Source: an uncultured Lachnospiraceae bacterium (GTDB lineage Bacteria > Bacillota > Clostridia > Lachnospirales > Lachnospiraceae). From it: DNA of 7,871 nt. Shown here piece after piece: positions 1 through 5,440 of the stretch. The stretch spans positions 1-7,871 of the forward strand of contig CALCMD010000125.1 in NCBI GenBank assembly GCA_937965795.1. Reading direction: 5' to 3'. The notes under the pieces were generated by a model that saw only the letters and a list, made by a program, of their open reading frames with translations, did no database searches and was not told the origin of the DNA. The position numbers and the translations under genes are program-made. Position 1 is the first letter of the stretch. Every line of letters starts with the position of its first letter.

Positions 1-8
1 CGAATTCC

Positions 9-86
9 CTGCCCCGTTTGCGTGAGATACGTTTCCACCCGGCCTGCGTACGGAAGGAATGCCACCTCCCCGCCAAACCAGAATTT
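9..86 (+). repeat. Left copy of a ~78-base inverted repeat bounding the window
   Basis: This stretch matches the reverse complement of 7793-7871 almost throughout. By eye I count 74 of 78 identical positions, with mismatches at 42, 60, 63 and 65 and one extra C in the other copy's C-run (12-15 here). No coding potential is apparent and it lies upstream of the first promoter. The mismatches at 60, 63 and 65 fall in the segment that forms one arm of an 8-bp internal stem in the right copy, so that stem is lost here. It is probably a dispersed intergenic repeat. An end of a mobile unit is possible, but no transposase or target duplication is visible. Confidence 0.85.
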
Positions 87-110
87 CCACACAGTGCAAA
101 AATACGAATG

Positions 111-124
111 CAAACTTTTGTTCG
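111..124 (+). promoter_or_regulatory. Weak LexA-like site (upstream)
   Basis: CAAACTTTTGTTCG fits the Gram-positive SOS box consensus CGAACRNRYGTTYC at 10 of 14 positions. It keeps the AAC-N4-GTTC core. It overlaps a larger dyad at 109-136, in which GTTC-GAAA-GAAC (120-131) is flanked by TGCAA (109-113) and TTGCA (132-136), just at the -35 element. It is weak on its own and gains interest only from the better sites at 144-157 and 167-180. Confidence 0.3.
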
Positions 125-131
125 AAAGAAC

Positions 132-160
132 TTGCATTTGAACCGAACATATGTTACAAT
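132..160 (+). promoter_or_regulatory. Sigma-A type promoter of the radical SAM operon
   Basis: The -35 element is TTGCAT (132-137) and the -10 element is TACAAT (155-160), with a 17-base spacer. Transcription would start near 167, giving a leader of about 34 bases before the GTG start at 201. The -10 region is overlapped by a LexA-like box and the start point by another, which suggests repression by promoter occlusion. Confidence 0.7.
144..157 (+). promoter_or_regulatory. Probable LexA (SOS) operator
   Basis: CGAACATATGTTAC matches the Bacillus/Clostridium LexA (DinR) box CGAACRNRYGTTYC at 13 of 14 positions. Only the A at position 13 of the box departs from the consensus. The core GAAC-ATAT-GTT is strongly palindromic. 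It sits in the spacer and overlaps the first bases of the -10 element, the expected place for a repressor site. The match is seen directly; binding by LexA is inferred. Confidence 0.7.
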
Positions 161-166
161 AAAAAT

Positions 167-180
167 CAAACAAATGTTCT
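167..180 (+). promoter_or_regulatory. Second LexA-like site at the transcription start
   Basis: CAAACAAATGTTCT fits CGAACRNRYGTTYC at 12 of 14 positions (G to A at 2, C to T at 14). It begins at the predicted transcription start and lies 23 bases, about two helical turns, downstream of the site at 144-157. The two could be bound by LexA dimers on the same face of the DNA. It is also A-rich leader sequence just before the ribosome binding site, so chance similarity remains possible. Confidence 0.45.
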
Positions 181-200
181 AAAAAAAGGCGGTGGGGCTT

Positions 201-1493
201 GTGAAAATACAGGAAACGATGAGTATTTATGAAAAGCTGGACATTCTCTCAGATGCGGCGAAATATGACGTGGCGTGTACCTCCAGCGGAGTGACCAGGA
301 AAGGCGACGGGAAGAACATGGGAAACACACTGGCGAAGGGAATCTGCCACAGCTTCTCAGCGGACGGCAGATGTATTTCACTTCTGAAGATTCTGTTTAC
401 CAATGAGTGCGTTTTTGATTGTAAATACTGCATCAACCGCCGCTCAAACGATGTGCCGAGAACCTCTTTTACGCCAGAGGAGGTCTGCACGCTCACGATG
501 GAGTTTTACCGGCGTAATTATATAGAAGGTCTGTTTTTAAGCTCCGGGATTTTGCGTAATCCTACGTACACGATGGAGCTTTTATACCAGACGCTGTACA
601 AACTGAGAAATGAGTATCATTTTCAGGGATATATCCATGTGAAAGCCATACCGGGGGCGCCACAGGAGCTGATCGACCGAACCGGGCTTCTGGCAGACCG
701 GATGAGCATCAATCTGGAGCTTCCTACGGCAGAGAGCCTGAAAAAGCTGGCGCCCCATAAAAGCAGGCGGACGATTTTGACGCCCATGCGCCAGATTCAG
801 AACCGGATGGAGGAGAACAAACAGGAGCTGATGCTTTACAAACAGGCGCCCCGTTTCGTCCCAGCAGGACAGAGCACGCAGATGATTATTGGCGCGACGC
901 CGGAAAATGATTTTGAGATCGTGTCGGTGGCAGAGTCACTTTATCAGAAGTTTCAGTTAAAAAGGGTTTTTTATTCTGCGTTTGTCCAGGTAAATGAGGA
1001 CTCGGATCTTCCGGCGCTCCCCGGAGGGCCGCCCCTTTTGCGGGAGCACCGTCTGTATCAGGCAGACTGGCTGATGCGGTTTTATGGCTTTCAGGCATCG
1101 GAGCTTTTAAGTGAAAAGCGGCCGAATTTTAATGTGTTTTTAGATCCCAAGTGCGACTGGGCGCTGTCCCACTTAGAGCAGTTTCCGGTGGAGGTGACGC
1201 GGGCAGATTATATGACACTTCTTCGGGTTCCCGGAATCGGGGTGAAGTCGGCACAGAGGATTGTGAAAGCGAGAAGGTACGGGGGGTTAAGCTTTGGAGA
1301 CCTGAAGAAAATGGGAGTGGTGTTAAAGCGGGCGCTGTACTTCATCACCTGTGCAGGAAAGATGATGTATCCGGTGAAGATTGAGGAGGATTATATCATG
1401 CGGAACCTGCTGAGTGTAAAAGAGAGGCTCCCCTTTGACCTGGAGCATTATCACCAGTTGAATCTGTTTGATGATTGCGGGGTGACAGGATAA
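201..1493 (+). CDS. Radical SAM protein with C-terminal helix-hairpin-helix, putative DNA repair/modification enzyme (TIGR03916 type)
   Basis: The residue positions below count from GTG 192. The radical SAM signature C73-x3-C77-x2-C80 should bind the 4Fe-4S cluster that cleaves S-adenosylmethionine. The near N-terminal stretch EKLDILSDAAKYDVACTSSG and the C-terminal helix-hairpin-helix around VPGIGVKSAQRIVKARR (346-362) are typical of the family called putative DNA modification/repair radical SAM protein. The helix-hairpin-helix suggests binding to the DNA backbone. Length (430 aa from 201) is normal for the family. I chose GTG 201 because AGGCGGT (187-193) is a near-perfect Shine-Dalgarno at 7 bases. 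GTG 192 overlaps it, and ATG 219 has only AGGA at 4 bases, although many relatives begin near that Met. The next gene starts directly after the stop codon. The substrate is unknown; the LexA-like sites upstream support a DNA damage role. Confidence 0.9.
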   Translation: MKIQETMSIYEKLDILSDAAKYDVACTSSGVTRKGDGKNMGNTLAKGICHSFSADGRCISLLKILFTNECVFDCKYCINRRSNDVPRTSFTPEEVCTLTMEFYRRNYIEGLFLSSGILRNPTYTMELLYQTLYKLRNEYHFQGYIHVKAIPGAPQELIDRTGLLADRMSINLELPTAESLKKLAPHKSRRTILTPMRQIQNRMEENKQELMLYKQAPRFVPAGQSTQMIIGATPENDFEIVSVAESLYQKFQLKRVFYSAFVQVNEDSDLPALPGGPPLLREHRLYQADWLMRFYGFQASELLSEKRPNFNVFLDPKCDWALSHLEQFPVEVTRADYMTLLRVPGIGVKSAQRIVKARRYGGLSFGDLKKMGVVLKRALYFITCAGKMMYPVKIEEDYIMRNLLSVKERLPFDLEHYHQLNLFDDCGVTG

Positions 1494-2264
1494 ATGACAG
1501 GGAAAACCATATTTTTATGCGAAAACAGTACAGACGGCATTTTTTCCGGGGTATATGACGCATGGGACAGCAGGCTGGGCCATGCGAACGTAAAGCTGGC
1601 GATTGGGGAGGGCGCTAATTTTGAACTGTTTGCCGATTACCGTGAGGTAAAACCGGATCAGGAAAAAGCAGAGAAGGTGGCGAATACCATCAGAAAGCGG
1701 TTGGGAAGTGAAGATTACTACCACATTTATCAGGCGAGCCTGTCGCGGGAGAAAGAAAAGGCGGACAGCATCTATCGGACGGTAGCGGCCGGACTGTCGG
1801 GGCGCAGGATGGGGCCGGTGATGCAGAATCTTCAGAATCCTGACGTCTGCCGGGTCTTTGAGCTTTCCAGAACCACAGGAAACGAAGCGCACCGCTATTT
1901 TCAGTTCCTGCGTTTCCGGGAGCTGGAAAGCGGCGTGCTGTTTTCAGAGATCAGGCCGGAAAACGATATTCTCCCATTGATCGGGGAGCACTTTGCCGAT
2001 CGTTTTCCGGGGGAACACTTTCTGGTATATGATGAGACGCATCAGACTTTTCTTGTTCACGAGGCATATAAGCAGTGGGCGCTTGTGCTCGGAGAGGAGC
2101 TGAACCGGGAAGAAACCCGGAAGATTTCGGAGAATGAGGTGAAGATGGGACAGCTCTGGAAAGGGTTCTGCCGTTCGATTGCCATAGAGGAGAGGAAGAA
2201 TCTGAAGCTCCAGCAACAGTTTTTACCATTAAAATTCCGTGCATTTATGATAGAAATGCAGTGA
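1494..2264 (+). CDS. TIGR03915/DUF4130 family protein, partner of the radical SAM protein
   Basis: This 256-aa protein belongs to the family that, from what is known, occurs paired with the radical SAM protein encoded upstream. In some genomes it is fused to a uracil-DNA glycosylase-like domain. Recognisable family segments are DGIFSGVYDAW (14-24), FLRFREL (138-144) followed by GVLFSEIRPENDILPLIGEHF, and the C-terminal LWKGFCRSIAIEERKN with PLKFRAFMIEM at the very end. The length fits the stand-alone form, so the glycosylase domain is absent here. The ATG immediately follows the TAA of the upstream gene with AGGA at 1487-1490, which implies translational coupling and probably a stoichiometric complex. 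No signal peptide or membrane segment is visible, so it should be cytosolic. No catalytic motif is evident and the biochemical role is unknown. I am confident of the family but not of the function. Confidence 0.88.
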   Translation: MTGKTIFLCENSTDGIFSGVYDAWDSRLGHANVKLAIGEGANFELFADYREVKPDQEKAEKVANTIRKRLGSEDYYHIYQASLSREKEKADSIYRTVAAGLSGRRMGPVMQNLQNPDVCRVFELSRTTGNEAHRYFQFLRFRELESGVLFSEIRPENDILPLIGEHFADRFPGEHFLVYDETHQTFLVHEAYKQWALVLGEELNREETRKISENEVKMGQLWKGFCRSIAIEERKNLKLQQQFLPLKFRAFMIEMQ

Positions 2265-2422
2265 AAGGGCGGGAATTTCTTATCGTTTTTCAAAGAACTG
2301 GAAAGGATCGGGAATTCGGTATTTAAAATAATCCACAAAAAGGAAGGTTTCCTTCAGAGGAAAATCATGGAGAATACCGAAGAACGGCAGGAAAAAGGAC
2401 AAAATGTGCATTTCTGCCGGGA

Positions 2423-2451
2423 TTGACAAATAAAAAGCATGGTGGCATAAT
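2423..2451 (+). promoter_or_regulatory. Near-consensus sigma-A promoter for the HPr-like gene
   Basis: TTGACA (2423-2428) is a perfect -35 element and CATAAT (2446-2451) is a 5/6 -10 element, with a 17-base spacer. Transcription would begin near 2458, about 115 bases before the start codon. This predicts strong, independent expression of the small gene. Confidence 0.8.
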
Positions 2452-2480
2452 GCAGGGAAGAAATGTCAGGCCGGATGCTT

Positions 2481-2503
2481 TGCCGCAGGGATGTGCGGCG
2501 GCA
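2481..2503 (+). promoter_or_regulatory. GC-rich hairpin in the leader of the HPr-like gene
   Basis: GCCGC (2482-2486) pairs with GCGGC (2495-2499) around an 8-base loop; TGCCG (2481-2485) with CGGCA (2499-2503) is an alternative register. The loop start CAGGGA (2486-2491) is also complementary to TCCCTG (2532-2537), so two exclusive folds are possible. I do not recognise a known riboswitch. This may simply be a stabilising leader structure. Confidence 0.3.
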
Positions 2504-2572
2504 GAAGGAAGGATATTCCCGGGGCGTTTTGTCCCTGTATCATGAGATTGATTTTCAGAAAGGATGATAGCT

Positions 2573-2809
2573 ATGTCAGAGAGAACAGAAAAAAAGATTA
2601 AACTGACGCAGGTGGAAGAGGTGAAAGAGTTCGTCCATGCTGCTGAGAATTGTGACTTTGACATTGATGTTTCTTATAACAGGGTAATCATCGATGCAAA
2701 ATCCATGTTAGGAGTTCTCAGTTTGGATTTGAACCACGATCTGACCGTGAAGTACGGCGGCAAAGATTTGCAATTTGAAAATGTGCTGAGTAAATATGAG
2801 ACAGCTTAG
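2573..2809 (+). CDS. HPr-like protein lacking the active-site histidine
   Basis: This 78-aa protein resembles HPr, the phosphocarrier of the sugar phosphotransferase system. YNRVIIDAKSMLGVLSL (35-51) lines up with the HPr segment around regulatory Ser46 (YNGK...KSIMGVMSL), and the preceding helix 18-27 and strand 29-34 also fit. Ser44 corresponds to Ser46 and the hydrophobic contacts M45, L46 and L49 are kept. By eye, the position of catalytic His15 falls on Gln13, and the Ala-Arg-Pro after it is missing. It should therefore not carry phosphate between EI and EII. Like Bacillus Crh, which has Gln at that position, it may be regulatory. The start at 2573 has AGAAAGGA (2557-2564) upstream at 8 bases. 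The in-frame ATG at 2564 lies inside that Shine-Dalgarno sequence and is rejected. The gene is monocistronic, between its own promoter and a strong terminator. Confidence 0.75.
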   Translation: MSERTEKKIKLTQVEEVKEFVHAAENCDFDIDVSYNRVIIDAKSMLGVLSLDLNHDLTVKYGGKDLQFENVLSKYETA

Positions 2810-2835
2810 GTGAAAAATAGACGATAAAGAAAGAG

Positions 2836-2870
2836 CCGGGGATACACAGTAGACTTGTATCCCCGGTTTT
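2836..2870 (+). terminator. Intrinsic terminator after the HPr-like gene
   Basis: An 11-bp perfect stem CCGGGGATACA (2836-2846) / TGTATCCCCGG (2856-2866) encloses a 9-base loop and is followed by TTTT (2867-2870). The A-rich sequence before the stem (AAAGAAAGAG) could pair partly with the T run. It begins 27 bases after the stop codon and should isolate this gene from the helicase gene downstream. Confidence 0.9.
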
Positions 2871-2883
2871 GCTATACTATGAT
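2855..2883 (+). promoter_or_regulatory. Possible promoter of the helicase-nuclease gene
   Basis: TATGAT (2878-2883) is a 5/6 -10 element and TTGTAT (2855-2860) a weak 3/6 -35 element, with a 17-base spacer. The -35 lies in the 3' arm of the terminator. The predicted start near 2890 coincides with the first bases of the long hairpin at 2889-2942. TATACT (2873-2878) is an alternative -10, but it lacks a spaced -35. Confidence 0.45.
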
Positions 2884-2888
2884 ACAAA

Positions 2889-2942
2889 GGTCTCAAAGTC
2901 ATGCGTTTTCATGCTGGCATGAAAGCGTATGACCTTGAGACC
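2889..2942 (+). promoter_or_regulatory. Long near-perfect inverted repeat in the 5' leader of the helicase-nuclease gene
   Basis: Two 26-base arms, 2889-2914 and 2917-2942, are complementary except at three places. Two of these are G-U wobbles in RNA and one is an A-C mismatch. The arms begin GGTCTCAA and end TTGAGACC; the apex is CATG-CTGG-CATG, so the real loop is about four bases. No T run follows on the plus strand, and only TTTG on the minus strand, so it does not look like a terminator. It starts at the predicted transcript 5' end and finishes about 50 bases before the ribosome binding site. Possible roles are mRNA 5'-end protection, a protein operator or a small dispersed hairpin repeat. 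Confidence 0.8.
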
Positions 2943-3002
2943 AAGAACACATGAGAAAGGAGCCCGAAGGGGCGGATTTCTATTTTATAAAGAAGGAACA
3001 AT

Positions 3003-5384
3003 ATGGAAGAAATCAGGATTTCTGTCCGGAATCTGGTAGAGTTTATCCTGCAAAGCGGCGATATTGACAACCGGAAGGGCGGCATGGCGGATAAGGAGGC
3101 CATGCAGATCGGCAGCAGGCTTCACCGGAAGATACAGGGACAGATGGGAGCGGATTACACGGCGGAGGTGTTTCTGCGGCACAGGACAGAGTGTGGAAAA
3201 TATGCCATTGTCGTGGAGGGACGGGCCGATGGAATTCAGACAAATGAAAAGGGAACGCTAGTCGATGAGATCAAGGGCATTTACCGAAGCCTGGAGCTTT
3301 TGACAGAGCCTGTGCCAATACATCTGGCACAGGCCAAGTGCTATGCCTGTATTTACGCGCGGCAAAAGGGACTGAAAAATATCTGTGTGCAGATGACTTA
3401 CTGTAATCTGGAAACAGAGGAAATCAGGCGGTTTCAGACGGACTATACTCTTTTGGAGCTGGAGGAATGGTTTGGGAAACTTTTGGAGGAATATCAAAAG
3501 TGGTGTGACTATCAGGTTGCATGGTGGGAAAAAAGGACGGCTTCGATAAAGAAAATGGTATTTCCGTTTGCCTACCGAGAAGGGCAAAAAGAGCTGGCGG
3601 CAGGCGTATACCGTACGATTTTCCATAAGAAGAATCTTTTTATCCAGGCCCCTACGGGCGTGGGAAAAACCATTTCCACCGTGTTTCCGTCTGTAAAGGC
3701 AGTAGGAGAAGGGCTGGGCGAAAAGATTTTCTATCTGACGGCAAAAACGATTACCCGCACGGTGGCGGAGGAGGCGTTTGCTCTGCTGAAAAGGCGGGGC
3801 CTTTCCTATAAGGTCGTGACCCTGACGGCAAAAGAGAAGATATGCGCCTGCGAAGAGATGGTATGCAATCCGGATGCCTGTCCCTATGCGAAGGGACATT
3901 TTGACAGAATCAACGACGCTGTGTATGAGATGGTGACGGAGCAGGAGGATTTCTCAAGGGAAGCTCTGCTCCGTCAGAGTGAAAAATGGCAGGTCTGTCC
4001 TTTTGAATTGTCCCTGGACGTCTCAAACTGGGTGGACGCCGTGATCTGTGATTATAATTATGTGTTTGACCCCAGGGCACATCTGAAACGGTATTTCGGA
4101 GACAGCGTGAAGGGCAGTTATCTTTTTCTGATCGACGAGGCGCATAATCTGGTGGAACGGGGAAGGGAGATGTTCAGCGCCGCTTTGTTCAAAGAGGATT
4201 TTCTGGAGGTGAAACGCGCCATAAAGCCCTATAGCCGAAAGCTTGAGCGGCAGCTTGAGAGATGCAATCGTCAGATGCTGGAATGGAAGCGGGAATGTCC
4301 TGTGTATCAGATGCTTCCGGATGTGCATGTGTTCTATACGATGCTGCTGAATCTGAGCGGGGAACTGGAAAATTTTCTGGAGGACTGTCCGCAGGGGGAA
4401 GTGCGGGAAAAGGTGGTGGATCTGTTTTTTGCGGTGCGTACCTTTTTGGATACCTGCGACAGAATGGATGACCATTATGTGATCTATACAGAAATGCAGG
4501 CGGATGGACGTTTTATGGTGAAGCTTTTCTGTGTCGACCCTGCGGCGAATTTGCAGCAATGTCTGGAGAAAGGAAACAGCGCGGTGTTCTTCTCGGCTAC
4601 GCTTCTTCCCGTGCAGTACTATATTCATCTGCTGGGAGAAGACAGGGAACCGTATACAATGTATGCGAAATCACCGTTTCACATGGAAAAGAAGCTTGTG
4701 CTCGTAGGAACGGATGTGAGCAGCCTTTACGCCAGACGGGGTTATCCGGAGTACCGCCGCATGGCAGCCTATATTCAGAACATGATTCGGCAAAAAAAAG
4801 GAAATTATTTGATCTTTTTCCCTTCCTATAAGATGATGCGTGACGTGGCGGAATGCTTTGAGAAAATCAATCAGGGCGAAACGGAGCTTCTTTTGCAGAG
4901 CAGCGGTATGAGAGAGAAGGAAAAAGAGGAATTTCTTGCGGCATTTGAGGGAGAAAGGGAAAAGAGCCTGGCGGGGTTTGGCGTGATGGGCGGTATTTTT
5001 GGCGAGGGAATTGATTTGAAGCATGACCGTCTGATCGGAGCCGTCATCGTGGGAACCGGACTGCCTCAGGTTTGCAATGAACGGGAGATTTTGAAAAATT
5101 ATTATGATAAGCGGGGGGAGGACGGGTTTGCTTACGCCTATCTCTATCCTGGCATGAATAAGGTTCTACAGTCGGCAGGAAGGGTCATCCGTACGGATGA
5201 GGATGAAGGCGTCATTTTGCTTTTGGACGAGAGGTTTGCCAGACGGCAGTATCTGGAGCTGTTTCCAAGAGAATGGGCGGATTATACGTTCTGCACGCAG
5301 AGGACGGCGCAGGAGAAGATACGGAAATTCTGGAAAGAGCGTCAGGCGGCACGCGATAAACGCAGGGTTGACCGGGACGCCTGA
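3003..5384 (+). CDS. PD-(D/E)XK nuclease-XPD/DinG-type iron-sulfur DNA helicase fusion
   Basis: This 793-aa protein combines two enzymes. The N-terminal ~180 residues form a Cas4/RecB-like nuclease: GSRLH (37-41), E72 and D76 in VEGRADG, D88-E-I-K91, and Q110-x3-Y114. The rest is a superfamily 2 helicase of the XPD/DinG group (COG1199). It has Walker A APTGVGKT (216-223), motif Ia FYLTAKT (243-249), DEAH (378-381), SAT (531-533), GIFGEGIDL (664-672) and motif VI QSAGRVIR (723-730). Cysteines 281/283, 288, 293 and 332 lie where XPD-type helicases bind a 4Fe-4S cluster. All nuclease and helicase signature residues are present. It should unwind DNA 5' to 3', using ATP, and cut single strands, probably in repair or recombination in the cytosol. 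The polarity and role are inferred from relatives. AAGGA (2993-2997) at 5 bases supports the start. No terminator follows. Confidence 0.9.
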   Translation: MEEIRISVRNLVEFILQSGDIDNRKGGMADKEAMQIGSRLHRKIQGQMGADYTAEVFLRHRTECGKYAIVVEGRADGIQTNEKGTLVDEIKGIYRSLELLTEPVPIHLAQAKCYACIYARQKGLKNICVQMTYCNLETEEIRRFQTDYTLLELEEWFGKLLEEYQKWCDYQVAWWEKRTASIKKMVFPFAYREGQKELAAGVYRTIFHKKNLFIQAPTGVGKTISTVFPSVKAVGEGLGEKIFYLTAKTITRTVAEEAFALLKRRGLSYKVVTLTAKEKICACEEMVCNPDACPYAKGHFDRINDAVYEMVTEQEDFSREALLRQSEKWQVCPFELSLDVSNWVDAVICDYNYVFDPRAHLKRYFGDSVKGSYLFLIDEAHNLVERGREMFSAALFKEDFLEVKRAIKPYSRKLERQLERCNRQMLEWKRECPVYQMLPDVHVFYTMLLNLSGELENFLEDCPQGEVREKVVDLFFAVRTFLDTCDRMDDHYVIYTEMQADGRFMVKLFCVDPAANLQQCLEKGNSAVFFSATLLPVQYYIHLLGEDREPYTMYAKSPFHMEKKLVLVGTDVSSLYARRGYPEYRRMAAYIQNMIRQKKGNYLIFFPSYKMMRDVAECFEKINQGETELLLQSSGMREKEKEEFLAAFEGEREKSLAGFGVMGGIFGEGIDLKHDRLIGAVIVGTGLPQVCNEREILKNYYDKRGEDGFAYAYLYPGMNKVLQSAGRVIRTDEDEGVILLLDERFARRQYLELFPREWADYTFCTQRTAQEKIRKFWKERQAARDKRRVDRDA

Positions 5385-5396
5385 TTAGGCTATACT
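5368..5396 (+). promoter_or_regulatory. Promoter of the FeoA-FeoB gene, inside the helicase 3' end
   Basis: TTGACC (5368-5373) and TATACT (5391-5396) are separated by 17 bases. The -35 lies within the last codons of the helicase gene and the -10 just after its stop codon. Transcription would start near 5403, giving a leader of about 38 bases. I find no convincing Fur-type 19-base dyad around it, so iron control is not evident from sequence. Confidence 0.75.
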
Positions 5397-5440
5397 AACT
5401 TCTGTGAAAGAGACACAAGAAAGGGCGGAGGAATGGGAAA

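Larger units (their letters stand above)
2265..2572. other. 308-base intergenic region with promoter and structured leader, no convincing gene
   Basis: No long reading frame is present. Up to about 2420 the DNA holds a small GAAGG-TTT-CCTTC dyad (2343-2355) and a 19-codon frame (2367-2426). That frame has a plausible AGAGGA Shine-Dalgarno (2356-2361), but its end overlaps the promoter -35 element. From 2423 there is a strong promoter, then a leader of about 115 bases with GC-rich dyads. I see no intrinsic terminator after the DUF4130-type gene, so some read-through into this region is likely. Confidence 0.6.

Noticed and set aside
2343..2355. Intrinsic terminator GAAGG-TTT-CCTTC
   Set aside because: On the plus strand no T run follows. 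On the minus strand it is followed by CTTTTTG, but the stem is only 5 bp and there is no minus-strand gene for it to terminate.
2564..2572. Upstream ATG start for the HPr-like gene (adds Met-Ile-Ala)
   Set aside because: This ATG lies within the AGAAAGGA ribosome binding site that serves ATG 2573.
3258..3899. 213-codon open frame on the minus strand inside the helicase-nuclease gene
   Set aside because: It lies wholly antisense to a gene with intact motifs, is rich in Arg, His, Leu and Phe as expected from antisense translation, and resembles no family I know.
4023..4628. 201-codon minus-strand frame inside the helicase gene
   Set aside because: Antisense shadow of well-conserved coding sequence, with no ribosome binding site or recognisable domain.
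5397..5440. Fur operator upstream of feoB
   Set aside because: I looked for a GATAATGATAATCATTATC-like dyad and found no match good enough to report.
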